64,000 nt of DNA from Caballeronia grimmiae (GTDB lineage Bacteria > Pseudomonadota > Gammaproteobacteria > Burkholderiales > Burkholderiaceae). The stretch's first letter is position 1. Every line of letters begins with the position of its first letter. The position numbers and the translations under genes were made by a program. The notes below the pieces were generated by a model that saw only the letters and a program-made list of their open reading frames with translations, had not been told where the DNA came from and made no database searches. Of the stretch, positions 8,765 through 18,023 are shown in pieces. Location of the stretch: contig NZ_JFHE01000015.1 of assembly GCF_000698555.1 (NCBI RefSeq), positions 62,001-126,000 on the forward strand, given 5' to 3'.

Positions 8765-9805
8765 ATGATCATCGATTGTCACGGTCACTACACGACCTCG
8801 CCGCCGCAGCACGAAGCGTGGCGCGCGAAGCAGGTCGCCGCGCTGAAAGACGGCGTCGCTGCGCCGCCGCGTCCCGTCATCACCGACGATGAAATCCGCG
8901 AGAGCATCGAAGGCGGCCAGCTTCACATCCAGCGCGAGCGCGGCACCGACGTCACGATCTTCTCGCCGCGTGCGGCAGGCATGGGCCATCATCTGGCGAC
9001 GGCGGAAGCCAACGCGGTGTGGTCGGTCGCATGCAACGACCTCGTGCATCGCGTGTGCGCGCTCTTTCCGCGCAACTTCATCGGCGTCTGCCAGTTGCCG
9101 CAAGCGCCGGGCGTTTCGCCGGAAAGCTGCATCGCCGAGTTGCGCCGCTGTATCGAAGAACTCGGCTTCGTCGGCTGCAATCTGAATCCCGATCCTTCGG
9201 GCGGCCACTGGTCCGGGCTGCCGCTTACCGACCGCTCGTGGTATCCGCTCTATGAAGCGATGGTCGAGCTCGACGTGCCCGCGATGATTCACGTGTCGTC
9301 GTCGTGCAATCCGAATTTTCATGCGACCGGCGCGCATTACATCAACGGCGACACGTCCGCGTTCATGCAGTTGTTGCAGGGCGACCTGTTCGCCGATTTC
9401 CCGACGCTGCGGTTCATCATCCCGCACGGCGGCGGCGCGGTGCCGTATCACTGGGGGCGTTATCGCGGGCTTGCACAGGACATGAAGCAGCCGCTGCTGA
9501 CCGAGCACTTGCTCAACAACGTCTTCTTCGATACCTGCGTCTATCACCAGCCCGGCGCGGAACTGCTGGCGAAGGTCATTCCGGCGAAGAACATTCTGTT
9601 CGCGTCGGAGACCATCGGCGCGGTGCAGGGCATCGACCCTGAAACCGGCCACTATTTCGACGATACGCGCCGCTATATCGATGGCATCGACTGGCTCGGC
9701 GACGCCGACCGCCAGCTCATTTTCGAAGGCAACGCGCGCGCGGTGTACGGGCGTCTGTCCGCGCAACTCGCGCGGCAACAATCGACTGAAGGAGCGACGA
9801 CATGA
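8765..9805 (+). CDS. ligJ: 4-oxalomesaconate hydratase-like amidohydrolase
   Basis: A 346-residue amidohydrolase-superfamily protein of the LigJ type. It starts MIIDCHGHYTT (metal HxH), has VPAMIHVSSS (metal/active His region), RFIIPHGGGAVPYHWGRYRG and NILFASETIGAVQGIDPETGHYFDD. The last block, with tandem family-specific residues around a SE pair, is characteristic of 4-oxalomesaconate hydratase, which hydrates 4-oxalomesaconate to 4-carboxy-4-hydroxy-2-oxoadipate in protocatechuate 4,5-cleavage and gallate catabolism. Its stop overlaps the start of the ligK-like gene (ATGA at 9802-9805), the next enzyme in the pathway, which strongly supports the call. No ring-cleavage dioxygenase gene is in the window. 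Confidence 0.82.
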   Translation: MIIDCHGHYTTSPPQHEAWRAKQVAALKDGVAAPPRPVITDDEIRESIEGGQLHIQRERGTDVTIFSPRAAGMGHHLATAEANAVWSVACNDLVHRVCALFPRNFIGVCQLPQAPGVSPESCIAELRRCIEELGFVGCNLNPDPSGGHWSGLPLTDRSWYPLYEAMVELDVPAMIHVSSSCNPNFHATGAHYINGDTSAFMQLLQGDLFADFPTLRFIIPHGGGAVPYHWGRYRGLAQDMKQPLLTEHLLNNVFFDTCVYHQPGAELLAKVIPAKNILFASETIGAVQGIDPETGHYFDDTRRYIDGIDWLGDADRQLIFEGNARAVYGRLSAQLARQQSTEGATT

Positions 9806-10470
9806 ATCCGGCCGGATGGCGCGAATACGACTCGGCGGCGCAGGCCAGCCCCGCGACGCTTGCGGCGCTGCGCGAGCTTGCGGTATCGCTTCTGAGCGAC
9901 AACATGGCCCGCGTGAGCGGCACGACCGGGCTGCGCGCGTTTCATCGGCCGAGGCCGATGGCCGGCACCGCCGTCACGGTGCGAACGCGCGGCGGCGACA
10001 ATCTCGCGATTCATCGCGCGTTCGACTTCTGCCGTCCGGGCGACGTGCTCGTCATCGACGGCGCGGGCGAACTCACGCAGGCGCTGATGGGCGACATCAT
10101 GGCGAGCTACGCGGAAAGCATCGGCGTTCAGGGACTCGTGATCGACGGCGCGATCCGCGATGTCGGCGCGCTCAGCCAGCGTGACTTTCCGGTCTACGCA
10201 CGCGGCGTCACGCATCGCGGGCCGTACAAGAACGGGCCGGGCGAGATCAACGTGCCGGTGTGCGTCGGCGGGATGGTGGTGCATCCGGGCGATATCATCG
10301 TCGGCGACGACGATGGCGTGCTTGCCATCGCGCCGGCGGATGTGGACGCGGTAATCGAAGGTGCGCGCAAGACCGCGGCGAAGGAAGCGGTGGCGCTGCA
10401 ATCGATCGCGGAAGGACGCTTCGACCGTTCGTGGGTCGCCGTGCAGCGCGATCGCATGATGAACGGCTGA
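9802..10470 (+). CDS. ligK: 4-carboxy-4-hydroxy-2-oxoadipate aldolase / oxaloacetate decarboxylase
   Basis: A 222-residue RraA-fold class II aldolase. Diagnostic pieces are GDVLVIDGAGELTQALMGDIMASYAES (metal and Gly-rich region), GLVIDGAIRDVGAL (the Arg-Asp pair that binds pyruvate and metal) and GGMVVHPGDIIVGDDDGVLAI. The enzyme splits 4-carboxy-4-hydroxy-2-oxoadipate into pyruvate and oxaloacetate and decarboxylates oxaloacetate. It overlaps the ligJ-like gene by ATGA and has GAAGGAG before its start. Alone it could be any RraA-family protein, but the ligJ neighbour makes the LigK/HMG-CHA aldolase function likely. Confidence 0.85.
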   Translation: MNPAGWREYDSAAQASPATLAALRELAVSLLSDNMARVSGTTGLRAFHRPRPMAGTAVTVRTRGGDNLAIHRAFDFCRPGDVLVIDGAGELTQALMGDIMASYAESIGVQGLVIDGAIRDVGALSQRDFPVYARGVTHRGPYKNGPGEINVPVCVGGMVVHPGDIIVGDDDGVLAIAPADVDAVIEGARKTAAKEAVALQSIAEGRFDRSWVAVQRDRMMNG

Positions 10471-10533
10471 CGGCCCGATAACCGCGGCGGACGCGCGCAA
10501 AATGGCGGGTCCGCTTCCCTGACCTGATTCACG

Positions 10534-10926
10534 ATGCCCGAATATCTGGACACAGCCACGCTGATCGCCCTTGCGCGCGCCGCCGAAGCCCGCGCCCCCG
10601 GCCCATGCGCGTGCACGAAAACGCCGCTCGACGGCTGGCAATCGCAGCCGCTTTCGCTCGACGAAACGCAGCTCCGTGAGATCGGCACGTTGCTGCACGA
10701 AGAAGACCCCGAGCCGACCTTTGCCGAGTATCTTCCGGGCAAGCTCGATTACTGGTCCGCCGGCGCGCCCATCGCGCCGCGCTACTTTCCGTACAACCGC
10801 TGCGGCGTGTGGGAATGCTCGTCGTGCGGACGTCTCTATCTGCGCTACACGGAAGGCGGCGGCTATTTCGTCGACCGGCGAATCCGCGCACTGCGTCTCG
10901 CGCTCATCGAGGACGTCTCGCTCTGA
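10534..10926 (+). CDS. Uncharacterised 130-residue protein with a CxxC pair
   Basis: I do not recognise a named family. The sequence has a LDTATLIALARAAEARAPGPC helix, a CAC pair at about residues 26-28, a tyrosine/aspartate-rich centre (FAEYLPGKLDYWSAGAPIAPRYFPYNRCGVWEC) and CSSCGRLYLRYTEGGGYFVDRRIR near the end. The four cysteines around NRCGVWECSSCG could bind a metal. Small hypothetical proteins of this look are common in Burkholderia. Its last 64 bases overlap, tail to tail, the end of the LysR gene on the other strand. The frame is coding-like throughout and starts 63 bases after ligK, so cotranscription is possible. Confidence 0.65.
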   Translation: MPEYLDTATLIALARAAEARAPGPCACTKTPLDGWQSQPLSLDETQLREIGTLLHEEDPEPTFAEYLPGKLDYWSAGAPIAPRYFPYNRCGVWECSSCGRLYLRYTEGGGYFVDRRIRALRLALIEDVSL

Positions 10927-11849
10927 CCGGCGACGCCGCTGTGCAGACGCGCGACCAGATAGTCGATCAACACCCGCACCTTCAGCGGCAAGAACCGGTT
11001 CGGCGGATACAGCAGCCATAACGAGCCAGCGTACGGCTGCCCGTCGAGCGACCAGTCAGGCAGCACCTGCACCAGTTCGTCACGCGCGAACGCTTCCGCT
11101 GCCGTGAACGCCGGCACGTTCGCAATGCCGAAGCCCTGAAGGGCGGCTTCGAGCCGCGCACCGGCATGATTGGCGATATAGCGCCCATGCACGTCGACGG
11201 TCTGGGCATGTGTGCCGAGCCGAAATCGCCATCGATTGTCCCCCGGCGTTTCGCCGAGATAGATGCAGTCGTGCTGCGCGAGATCGCGCGGCTCGCGCGG
11301 TGTTCCGCGTGCATCGAGATAAGCCGGCGACGCGCAGAGCACCCAGCGCACGGAACCGAGCTGCCGGCCCGCGAGACCGGGCGGTGGCCGCTCGGTCAGG
11401 CGGACTACGAGATCGAGGTCGTCGGTCAAAGGATCGATGTCGCGGTCGGAATACAACAACTTGAGATCGACTTCCGGATACGCGCGCAAGAACTCGGGCA
11501 CAAGCGGATGAAGCACCGATTTTGCGAACTGGCTGGGCGCGCTGATGCTCACTCTGCCTTGGGGCCGGTCGCCGGGTTGACCGGCGGCATCGACGGCGGC
11601 CGAGGCGGCGCTCAGCATCTCGCGGCAGTATCGCGCGACCTGTGCGCCCGATTCCGTGACACGCACCTTGCGCGTCGAACGCTCGAGCAGGCGGGTAGCC
11701 AGCGCCTCTTCGAGACGCTTGATCTGGCGGCTGACCGTCGATGGCGTGCTGGCTAGCTGGCGCGCGGCCAGCGAGAAATTGCCGGCATCGACGACGCGCG
11801 CAAATACCGCCATATCGGGCAATAAGGCGAAGAGATCGTTGGAGTCCAT
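10863..11849 (-). CDS. LysR-family transcriptional regulator
   Basis: A 328-residue LysR protein starting MDSNDLFALLPDMAVFARVVDAGNFSLAARQLASTPSTVSRQIKRLEEALATRLLERSTRKVRVTESG, the CrgA/PA2220-like subgroup HTH. The effector domain starts near GRVSISAPSQFAKSVLHPLVPEFLRAYPEVDLKLLYSDRDID. Start 11849 was chosen at the beginning of the conserved HTH; the frame is open 53 codons more but without a ribosome site. The gene is divergent from an EamA exporter at 11968, the classic layout in which the LysR protein controls the neighbouring exporter. Its 20 C-terminal codons overlap the convergent hypothetical gene. Confidence 0.87.
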   Translation of the reverse strand: MDSNDLFALLPDMAVFARVVDAGNFSLAARQLASTPSTVSRQIKRLEEALATRLLERSTRKVRVTESGAQVARYCREMLSAASAAVDAAGQPGDRPQGRVSISAPSQFAKSVLHPLVPEFLRAYPEVDLKLLYSDRDIDPLTDDLDLVVRLTERPPPGLAGRQLGSVRWVLCASPAYLDARGTPREPRDLAQHDCIYLGETPGDNRWRFRLGTHAQTVDVHGRYIANHAGARLEAALQGFGIANVPAFTAAEAFARDELVQVLPDWSLDGQPYAGSLWLLYPPNRFLPLKVRVLIDYLVARLHSGVAGQSETSSMSARRSARIRRSTK

Positions 11850-11967
11850 CGTGTCCGGGAAGCGCCTGGGGATTGATGCGTAGCATGCACAATTGCTATG
11901 CGCCGCGACCCGATTATCACCGCGATTGCAAAGACCGACAATGCGACTCCTTTTACCGGGGTTCGCC

Positions 11968-12885
11968 ATGTCCAGACCGTATCGCTTGCAATTACTCTCC
12001 GACCTCATGCTGCTGGCAGTCGCCGTCGTATGGGGCTCCAGCTACGGCATTGCCAAAAGCGCTCTCGCGTATTACCCGGTGCTCGGGCTGCTTGCGCTGC
12101 GTTTCGGCATGACGTTCGTGTTGCTGTTGCCCGCGCTGCGCCCGATGCGTCACGTGAATTTGCGCGCGTTGAGCGGCGTGACCGGAGCCGGCCTGCTACT
12201 GCTCACCATCTTTCTGTGCGAGACGTTCGGCTTGCTGCTCACGCGCGCAGCCAACGCGGCGTTTCTCATTGGCCTTTGCGTGGTGCTGACGCCGCTCGTC
12301 GAGTGGTCGCTTCTGAAGCGCCGGCCAGCGCGCATCGAATGGATCGCGGTTGCGGTCTCGTTGCTCGGCGCGTGGCTTTTGACCGGCGACGGCGCGCTGA
12401 CGCTGGGTCGCGGCGATCTGCTGATTCTTGCAGCCGCGGTCCTGCGCGCGATTACCGTCTGCGTGACCAAGCAGTTGATGCGCGATGCGGCGCTACCGCC
12501 TTTGACGGTGACCGCTGTGCAATCCGGCGTGGTGGCGCTCGGCAGCGGCGCGGCGGCGCTCATGCTCTCGCCTGCGCAGTGGCAACACGTGCCGTCCATC
12601 ACAGGCCATCTCACGTTCTGGGGATGCGTCCTGTATCTGGTGCTTGCCTGCACGCTCTTCGCGTTCTTCGCGCAAAACTACGGCATCAAGCACAGCAGTC
12701 CGACGCGCGTCGCGCTATTGATGGGCAGTGAGCCGGCGTTTGGCGCGTTGTTCGCATGCCTGTGGCTCGGCGAAAAAATCTCGCTCACTGCATGGGCTGG
12801 CGGAGGGTTGATCGTGGCGGCATCGCTGCTGGCTACCGTGCGTGGATCGAAGGGCGTGCGCCAGCCGGAACCCGTGCCTGCCTGA
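11968..12885 (+). CDS. EamA-family (DMT superfamily) transporter
   Basis: A 305-residue membrane protein with ten predicted helices arranged as two EamA repeats: LLSDLMLLAVAVVWGSSYGIAKSAL in the first and GDLLILAAAVLRAITVCVTKQLM in the second, ending LLMGSEPAFGALFACLWLGEKISLTAWAGGGLIVAASLLATV. EamA carriers export amino acids or metabolites. ATG 11968 was chosen because it starts just before the first helix; another ATG at 11941 is possible, and neither has a strong ribosome site. It is divergent from the LysR gene at 11849, its likely regulator. Confidence 0.82.
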   Translation: MSRPYRLQLLSDLMLLAVAVVWGSSYGIAKSALAYYPVLGLLALRFGMTFVLLLPALRPMRHVNLRALSGVTGAGLLLLTIFLCETFGLLLTRAANAAFLIGLCVVLTPLVEWSLLKRRPARIEWIAVAVSLLGAWLLTGDGALTLGRGDLLILAAAVLRAITVCVTKQLMRDAALPPLTVTAVQSGVVALGSGAAALMLSPAQWQHVPSITGHLTFWGCVLYLVLACTLFAFFAQNYGIKHSSPTRVALLMGSEPAFGALFACLWLGEKISLTAWAGGGLIVAASLLATVRGSKGVRQPEPVPA

Positions 12886-13154
12886 TGCGCTCGCCTGCGG
12901 CGCGCCGTGGCGTCGACTTCCCGTTCAACACGTCTACTGGTTAGCACCGATATAACCGCCGCGTCTCACCTGATCGAAACGATTCATTATGTGCAGCAAT
13001 TGCTGCCACCTACACTGCTTGCACGCTCGCATCCGCGTCGACGCATTGCCGAATGCGTCGCATGTCGTGCGGATATGAGTCATTCGTTAGTTACATGAAA
13101 ACAGAAACGGACATGTTGAATCGCCATTAGACAACTGAAGCGAAGGAGACACGC
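12886..13154. promoter_or_regulatory. Intergenic region upstream of MFS/dehydrogenase pair
   Basis: No gene seen in this 269-base gap. It is less GC-rich than its surroundings from about 12940 onward and ends with a strong ribosome site, GAAGGAGA at 13142-13149, which decides a GTG start for the following gene. A promoter for that gene should lie here, but I could not fix its boxes. Confidence 0.4.
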
Positions 13155-14516
13155 GTGCAACCAACCGCACTCGAATCAGAACCAGCGTCAAGTCATCCCC
13201 TGTCGTCGATTTCCACATCCAGCGCCGAAGAGCGCGCGCTCTATCTCAGAGTGACTTTGCGTATCGTGCCGCTGCTGTTCGTATGCTACGTCGTCGCATT
13301 TCTCGACCGCATCAATGTCGGATTCGCCAAACTCCAGATGCAGGACGCGCTGGGTTTCAGCGACAGCGTCTACGGCCTCGGAGCGGGCATCTTCTTCCTC
13401 TCCTACTGTCTGCTCGAAGTGCCCAGCGCCATGCTTCTCAAGCGCATGGGCGCGAAGAAGACCATCGCGCGCATCATGATTTGCTGGGGAATCGTCGGTG
13501 CATGCACCGCGTTTGTCAGCAACGTCACGCAGTTCTATATCGTGCGATTGCTTCTCGGCGTCTTCGAGGCGGGCTTCTTTCCGGGCGTTATCTTCTACCT
13601 GAGCTCATGGTTTCCCGAAAGCCGGCGCGGCGTGATCATCGCGTGCTTCATGGTGGGATTTCCGGTGGCGGGTCTGGCAGGCGGGCCGGTCTCGGGATGG
13701 GCGATGACGAAGCTCGCTCATGTCGGCAATCTCGCCGGATGGCAATGGCTGTACATCGTCGAAGCGTTGCCTGCGGTGCTGCTGGGCCTCGTCACGCTCT
13801 TCCTGCTGGACGACAACATCGACAAGGCCAAGTGGCTGACGCAAGCGCAAAAGGAAGTCTTGCGGCAAGGCTTTCTGGTTGAAACGGAGCGCAAGCGCAG
13901 GACCAATCAACGCGGCCATAGCAGACTCGCAGAAGCGCTGTCGGATCGCAAGGTGTATATGCTGGCGTTCATCGACTTCGCTTTCGTCTGCGGCACCTAC
14001 TCGGTGACGTTCTGGCTCCCGACCGTATTGAAAGACTCCGGCCTCTCGGATCTTTCGCTGCTCGGCTGGCTTGCGGCGATTCCTTATGCGCTCGGGGCGG
14101 TCGGCATGGTCGCGATCAGCCGCAGTTCCGATCGCATGCTGGAACGCCGCTGGCACGCGGCCATTGCGGGCGCTATCGGTGCGATTGCATTGCTGCTGGT
14201 GTCGCATCCGAATCATTCGCCTGCGTTGACCGTCGCGTTGCTGAGCGTGGCCTCGGTCGGCATATTTGCGACGAACGTGCTTATCTGGTCGCTCGCCGCG
14301 GATTACCTGCATGGCTCGCCCGCCGCTGCGACGAGCATCGCATTCGTCAATTGCATCGGTCTCCTGAGTGGATTTTGCAGTCCGTTCGTCATCGGATGGC
14401 TCAAGACGGCGACAGGCACGCTCGTCAGCGGGCTGTACGTCATGACAGCGATTCTGGTGCTCGGTATCTTCGTGATGCTGCTGGGGTTCAGGCCACAGAA
14501 AGCGGCAAACGCATGA
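13155..14516 (+). CDS. ACS-family MFS transporter
   Basis: A 453-residue anion:cation symporter-type MFS protein starting with GTG, positioned six bases after GAAGGAGA. A soluble 30-residue N-terminus precedes VTLRIVPLLFVCYVVAFLDRINVGFAKLQMQDALGF, the ACS signature with the LDRINVGFA motif; also EVPSAMLLKRMGAKKTIARIMICWG and LLGVFEAGFFPGVIFYLSSWFP. It closely parallels the carrier at 7414 but is a separate paralogue. The next gene, 75 bases on, is a hydroxyacid dehydrogenase, so the substrate may be a hydroxy- or sugar acid; that is inference. Confidence 0.87.
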   Translation: MQPTALESEPASSHPLSSISTSSAEERALYLRVTLRIVPLLFVCYVVAFLDRINVGFAKLQMQDALGFSDSVYGLGAGIFFLSYCLLEVPSAMLLKRMGAKKTIARIMICWGIVGACTAFVSNVTQFYIVRLLLGVFEAGFFPGVIFYLSSWFPESRRGVIIACFMVGFPVAGLAGGPVSGWAMTKLAHVGNLAGWQWLYIVEALPAVLLGLVTLFLLDDNIDKAKWLTQAQKEVLRQGFLVETERKRRTNQRGHSRLAEALSDRKVYMLAFIDFAFVCGTYSVTFWLPTVLKDSGLSDLSLLGWLAAIPYALGAVGMVAISRSSDRMLERRWHAAIAGAIGAIALLLVSHPNHSPALTVALLSVASVGIFATNVLIWSLAADYLHGSPAAATSIAFVNCIGLLSGFCSPFVIGWLKTATGTLVSGLYVMTAILVLGIFVMLLGFRPQKAANA

Positions 14517-14591
14517 GTTATCGTCACGCCCGCCACAACGCGTTGCGCGGGTCGTCCATTCTTTTCTCAGTCCGCACATACCCGGCTCACC

Positions 14592-15581
14592 ATGCATAAA
14601 ATCGCAGTCCTCGACGACTATCAGAACGCGGCGCTCCGCTTCGGAGATTGGAACAGCCTGAAGGATCGCGCCGAAGTGACGATCTTCAACGATCACATCA
14701 GCGATGAGGAAGCACTCATCGAACGCCTGCAGCCCTTCGACATTCTGTGCGTCATGCGAGAACGCACCTGGTTCACGAGAAGCGTCTTGTCGCGGCTCAC
14801 GAACCTGAAGCTGATCGCGAGCACGGGGCCGTGGAATGCCGCCATCGATATCGAAGCCGCCGATGAGCTGAACATCACCGTTTGCGGCACCGCGTCTTCA
14901 CCGACGGCTGCGGCGGAGTTGACGTGGGCGCTGATCCTCGCTGCCATGCGCCACATCCCGCGAGAGGTCGATTCGTTCAAAAGCGGCGGCTGGCAAGTCT
15001 CCGTTGGCAGCGATCTTCACGGCAAGAAGATCGGTCTGCTCGGACTTGGCTACACGGGAAGCGCCACTGCGCGCGTCGCCCGCGCCTTCGGCATGAGAGT
15101 GATCGCATGGAGCCAGAACATGACCGTGCAGACGGCCGCCGAGCACGGAGCGCAATACGTCGGCAAGGACGAGTTGCTCTCAACGAGCGACATCGTCTCC
15201 ATTCATGTTCGCTTGTCGGACCGGACACGCGGACTGATCGGCGCAAAGGAACTCGCGCAGATGAAAACGCATGCGCTGCTGGTGAATACGGCGCGCGGGC
15301 CCATCGTCGATGAAAACGCGCTGATCGAAGCGCTAAGGGAGAAGCGCATCGCGGGCGCTGCGCTCGATGTTTTCGACATCGAGCCGTTGCCGGCGGAACA
15401 CGCTTTGAGGTCGCTCGGCAATGTGATCGGCACGTCACACATCGGCTACGTGACCGAGAGTTCGTATCATCTCTATTACGGCGAGTCGGTAGAGAATATC
15501 AGGGCCTGGATGGACGGAAAGCCGATCCGCGTCTTGACAGCCGCCAAGCGCGAGATCAGCTATCACACCGAGGCCATCTGA
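14592..15581 (+). CDS. D-2-hydroxyacid dehydrogenase family protein
   Basis: A 329-residue NAD-dependent dehydrogenase of the D-isomer 2-hydroxyacid family. The NAD-binding Rossmann loop is GKKIGLLGLGYTGSATARVA (about residues 144-163). The catalytic triad can be seen: Arg in ALLVNTARGPIVDENAL, Glu in DVFDIEPLPAEH and His in NVIGTSHIGYVTE. It oxidises or reduces a 2-hydroxy/2-oxo acid. The TSHIGYVTESSYHLYYGESVENIRAW ending is typical of the subgroup usually annotated simply as D-2-hydroxyacid dehydrogenase. It follows an MFS carrier on the same strand and is likely its catabolic partner. No Shine-Dalgarno sequence is obvious. Confidence 0.86.
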   Translation: MHKIAVLDDYQNAALRFGDWNSLKDRAEVTIFNDHISDEEALIERLQPFDILCVMRERTWFTRSVLSRLTNLKLIASTGPWNAAIDIEAADELNITVCGTASSPTAAAELTWALILAAMRHIPREVDSFKSGGWQVSVGSDLHGKKIGLLGLGYTGSATARVARAFGMRVIAWSQNMTVQTAAEHGAQYVGKDELLSTSDIVSIHVRLSDRTRGLIGAKELAQMKTHALLVNTARGPIVDENALIEALREKRIAGAALDVFDIEPLPAEHALRSLGNVIGTSHIGYVTESSYHLYYGESVENIRAWMDGKPIRVLTAAKREISYHTEAI

Positions 15582-15600
15582 CCGCGTTCGCCGTTGTTCA

Positions 15601-16065
15601 CTAACGCCGGTTCACCGGCAAGCCAATCACACGTCCCGCATGACTGGCATCCGCCGCTGCGATCGTCGCCTGTGCGGCGATGTTCGCGGCGATGTCTTCG
15701 TCGAACGGAGCGGACCTGGGCGCGCCGCTGGTGTCGATATGAATCAGCATCTGTTCGCACGCGCAGACCGGATCGACGCCCTCACCTTCGAACATCTGCA
15801 GATACAGGTGGATGCGCTTCGCGTCATGTGCGATGACGCGGGCATCGACACGCACGGCCGCGCCTTCCTTCAGTTCGCGCAAATAGCTGATATGCGCCTC
15901 CAGCGTGTACAACGTGCGGTGCCGCGTGCGTCGCGCTTCATCGCCAAGACCGATGCCGTCCATGAAGGCATCGGTCGCGAGGCTGTAGATCAGCATGTAG
16001 AACGCATCGCGCAAGTGGCCGTTGTAGTCGACCCATTCGGGCTTGACCGTGTCGCGATAGATCAT
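15601..16065 (-). CDS. cdhB: Hotdog-fold thioesterase of carnitine catabolism (betainyl-CoA thioesterase)
   Basis: A 154-residue single hotdog-domain thioesterase: VKPEWVDYNGHLRDAFYMLIYSLATDAFMDGIG is the standard 4-hydroxybenzoyl-CoA thioesterase-type entry with the active-site Asp in WVDYNGHL, and YTLEAHISYLRELKEGAAVRV follows. In Pseudomonas the corresponding gene (cdhB) sits in the carnitine operon and releases glycine betaine from betainyl-CoA. Here it lies three bases after the carnitine dehydrogenase gene in the order caiX-cdhC-cdhA-cdhB, which supports the same role. It is convergent with the hydroxyacid dehydrogenase gene, 19 bases apart. Confidence 0.82.
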   Translation of the reverse strand: MIYRDTVKPEWVDYNGHLRDAFYMLIYSLATDAFMDGIGLGDEARRTRHRTLYTLEAHISYLRELKEGAAVRVDARVIAHDAKRIHLYLQMFEGEGVDPVCACEQMLIHIDTSGAPRSAPFDEDIAANIAAQATIAAADASHAGRVIGLPVNRR

Positions 16066-16068
16066 CGT

Positions 16069-17016
16069 TCAGTCCTCGATGCCGTGACGCGCCTTTGCTT
16101 GCGCAATCGCCTCGACGACGCTCGTGATGCAGTCGTCGCGATACCGTTCCAGATCTTTGATACTGCGCCCGTTCGTCTGCTTGGCGGTGCCGTCCACGAC
16201 GCGATCGACGAGTTCATCGGTCAGCTTCGGTGCAACCAGCTTCGTCCACGGCAATTCGAGCGCCGGCCCGAACTGCTGCATGAAATGCCGCATGCCCGCC
16301 TCGCCGCCTGCAAGCGTATAGGTCAGAAACGTGCCCATGAACGACCAGCGGATGCCTGCGCCGTAGCGTATCGCGTCGTCGATTTCGCCGGTCGTCGCGA
16401 CGCCCTCGTTCACGAGATGAAGCGCCTCGCGCCACAACGCTTCGAGCAGTCTGTCGGCGATGAATCCCGGCACCTCCGCGCGCACGCGCAGCGGCCGCAT
16501 GCCGATGGACGAATAGAAAGTCATGGCGGCGTCGATCGATTCTTCCGACGTCCGCCCGCCGCCCAGCACTTCGACCAGCGGCAGCAGATAGACCGGATTG
16601 AACGGATGTCCGACGATGCATCGCTCGGGACGAACCGCGCTCGCGTAGAAGTCGCTCGGCAAGAGTCCCGACGTCGATGATGCGATGATGGCGTCAGGCT
16701 TCGCTGCGCGGCTCACGCGCTCATGCAGCGCGAGCTTGAGTTCTTCGCGTTCCGGCGCGCTTTCCTGGATGAAATCCGCATCGGCGACGCATGCCTCGAC
16801 CGTATCCACCACGCGCAGCCGTTCCTGCGATGCGCCCGGCGCGAGTCCGACGCGCTCCAGCGCAGGCCACGCATTCGCGACGTTCGCGCGGACGACCGCC
16901 TCGGCGTCCGGAGCCGGGTCCCACACGGTCACGTCGAGACCATGCGCGAGCGCGCGAGCGACCCATCCGCTGCCGATGACTCCGGCGCCAAGCGCGGCAA
17001 ATTTCTTTACTTGCAT
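16069..17016 (-). CDS. cdhA: L-carnitine dehydrogenase
   Basis: A 315-residue 3-hydroxyacyl-CoA dehydrogenase-family enzyme. N-terminal NAD loop [23 protein letters not shown], then the catalytic region [13 protein letters not shown] and the histidine in [21 protein letters not shown], and the C-terminal helical domain with [21 protein letters not shown]. This is the L-carnitine 3-dehydrogenase pattern; the enzyme makes 3-dehydrocarnitine with NAD+. It lies between cdhC and cdhB in one leftward operon. Length matches the roughly 320-residue family; some relatives fuse it to the thioesterase, which is separate here. Confidence 0.9.
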   Translation of the reverse strand: MQVKKFAALGAGVIGSGWVARALAHGLDVTVWDPAPDAEAVVRANVANAWPALERVGLAPGASQERLRVVDTVEACVADADFIQESAPEREELKLALHERVSRAAKPDAIIASSTSGLLPSDFYASAVRPERCIVGHPFNPVYLLPLVEVLGGGRTSEESIDAAMTFYSSIGMRPLRVRAEVPGFIADRLLEALWREALHLVNEGVATTGEIDDAIRYGAGIRWSFMGTFLTYTLAGGEAGMRHFMQQFGPALELPWTKLVAPKLTDELVDRVVDGTAKQTNGRSIKDLERYRDDCITSVVEAIAQAKARHGIED

Positions 17017-17034
17017 GTATTTCCCCTTCGACGC

Positions 17035-17964
17035 TCAGGCAAATTGTTCGACTGCACGCTTTTCCAGCGGACGCTCGCCGCGCGGCGGCAAGCCGAGTTT
17101 CTTGCGCCCTTCGGCCGGCGTGAGCGCGCGGCCGCCCAGCCGTTCGATAATCTCGACCGCTCGCTGCACCAGCGTTCCGTTGCTGGCATGCACGCCGCGA
17201 TCGAGCCACAGGTTGTCTTCCAGTCCGACGCGCACGTGGCCGCCGAGCAGCATCGCTTGCGCCACCATCGGCATCTGCATCTTGCCGATGCCAAAGCCCG
17301 CCCAATGCGCGCCGGGCGGCAAGTTGTCGACCATGGCCTTCAACGTGCCCGTGTCCGGCGGCGCACCCCATGGAATGCCCATGCAAAGCTGAAAGAGCGG
17401 CGGCGCATCGAGCAGTCCTTCCTTGAGCAGCTGATTCGCGAACCATAGATGGCCCGTGTCGAATATCTCGAGTTCGGGCCGCACGCCGAGTTCCTGTATG
17501 CGCTTCGCGCCCGCTCGCAACTGCGCGGGCGTCGACACGTAAATGTAGTCTCCATCGCCGAAATTGAGCGTGCCGCAATCGAGCGTGCAGATTTCAGGCA
17601 GCAGTTCTTCGACGTGAGCAAGACGCGTGAGGCCGCCGACGAGATCGGTGCCTCTGCCGAAGCGCATCGGTTCTTCTCCCGGACCGATCTCGAGGTCGCC
17701 GCCCATGCCGGCCGTCAGATTGATGACGACATCCACGTCCGAAGAACGGATGCGGTCCACGACTTCGCGATACAGCGCGGGATCGCGGCTGCCGCGACCG
17801 GTGCGCGGATCGCGCACATGGCAATGCGCCACCGTCGCGCCGGCGCGCGCTGCTTCGATAGCCGCATCGGCGATCTGCTTCGGCGTGACGGGAATCGCGG
17901 GATGCCGGGAAGTGGTGTCGCCCGCCCCGGTTACTGCACACGTTACGATGACGTCGTAGTTCAT
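17035..17964 (-). CDS. cdhC: 3-dehydrocarnitine cleavage enzyme (BKACE/DUF849 family)
   Basis: A 309-residue beta-keto acid cleavage enzyme. It begins [49 protein letters not shown], with the zinc HCHVRD motif, and has [21 protein letters not shown] and [17 protein letters not shown], all family marks. BKACE enzymes transfer the keto-acid part onto acetyl-CoA; this member with cdhA/cdhB neighbours should cleave 3-dehydrocarnitine plus acetyl-CoA to betainyl-CoA and acetoacetate. It lies 18 bases upstream of cdhA and 59 bases downstream of caiX on the leftward transcript. Confidence 0.9.
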   Translation of the reverse strand: MNYDVIVTCAVTGAGDTTSRHPAIPVTPKQIADAAIEAARAGATVAHCHVRDPRTGRGSRDPALYREVVDRIRSSDVDVVINLTAGMGGDLEIGPGEEPMRFGRGTDLVGGLTRLAHVEELLPEICTLDCGTLNFGDGDYIYVSTPAQLRAGAKRIQELGVRPELEIFDTGHLWFANQLLKEGLLDAPPLFQLCMGIPWGAPPDTGTLKAMVDNLPPGAHWAGFGIGKMQMPMVAQAMLLGGHVRVGLEDNLWLDRGVHASNGTLVQRAVEIIERLGGRALTPAEGRKKLGLPPRGERPLEKRAVEQFA

Positions 17965-18023
17965 GGTCGATATGGATGCCTAATCGTTCATAAAAGCCGG
18001 TGAACGCGTCACCGGCCAGCCAT

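Noticed and set aside
7338-8768. 476-residue + frame overlapping the ACS-family MFS gene
   Set aside because: Out of frame with the clear LDRINIGFA transporter; its composition is Arg/Ala-rich without motifs.
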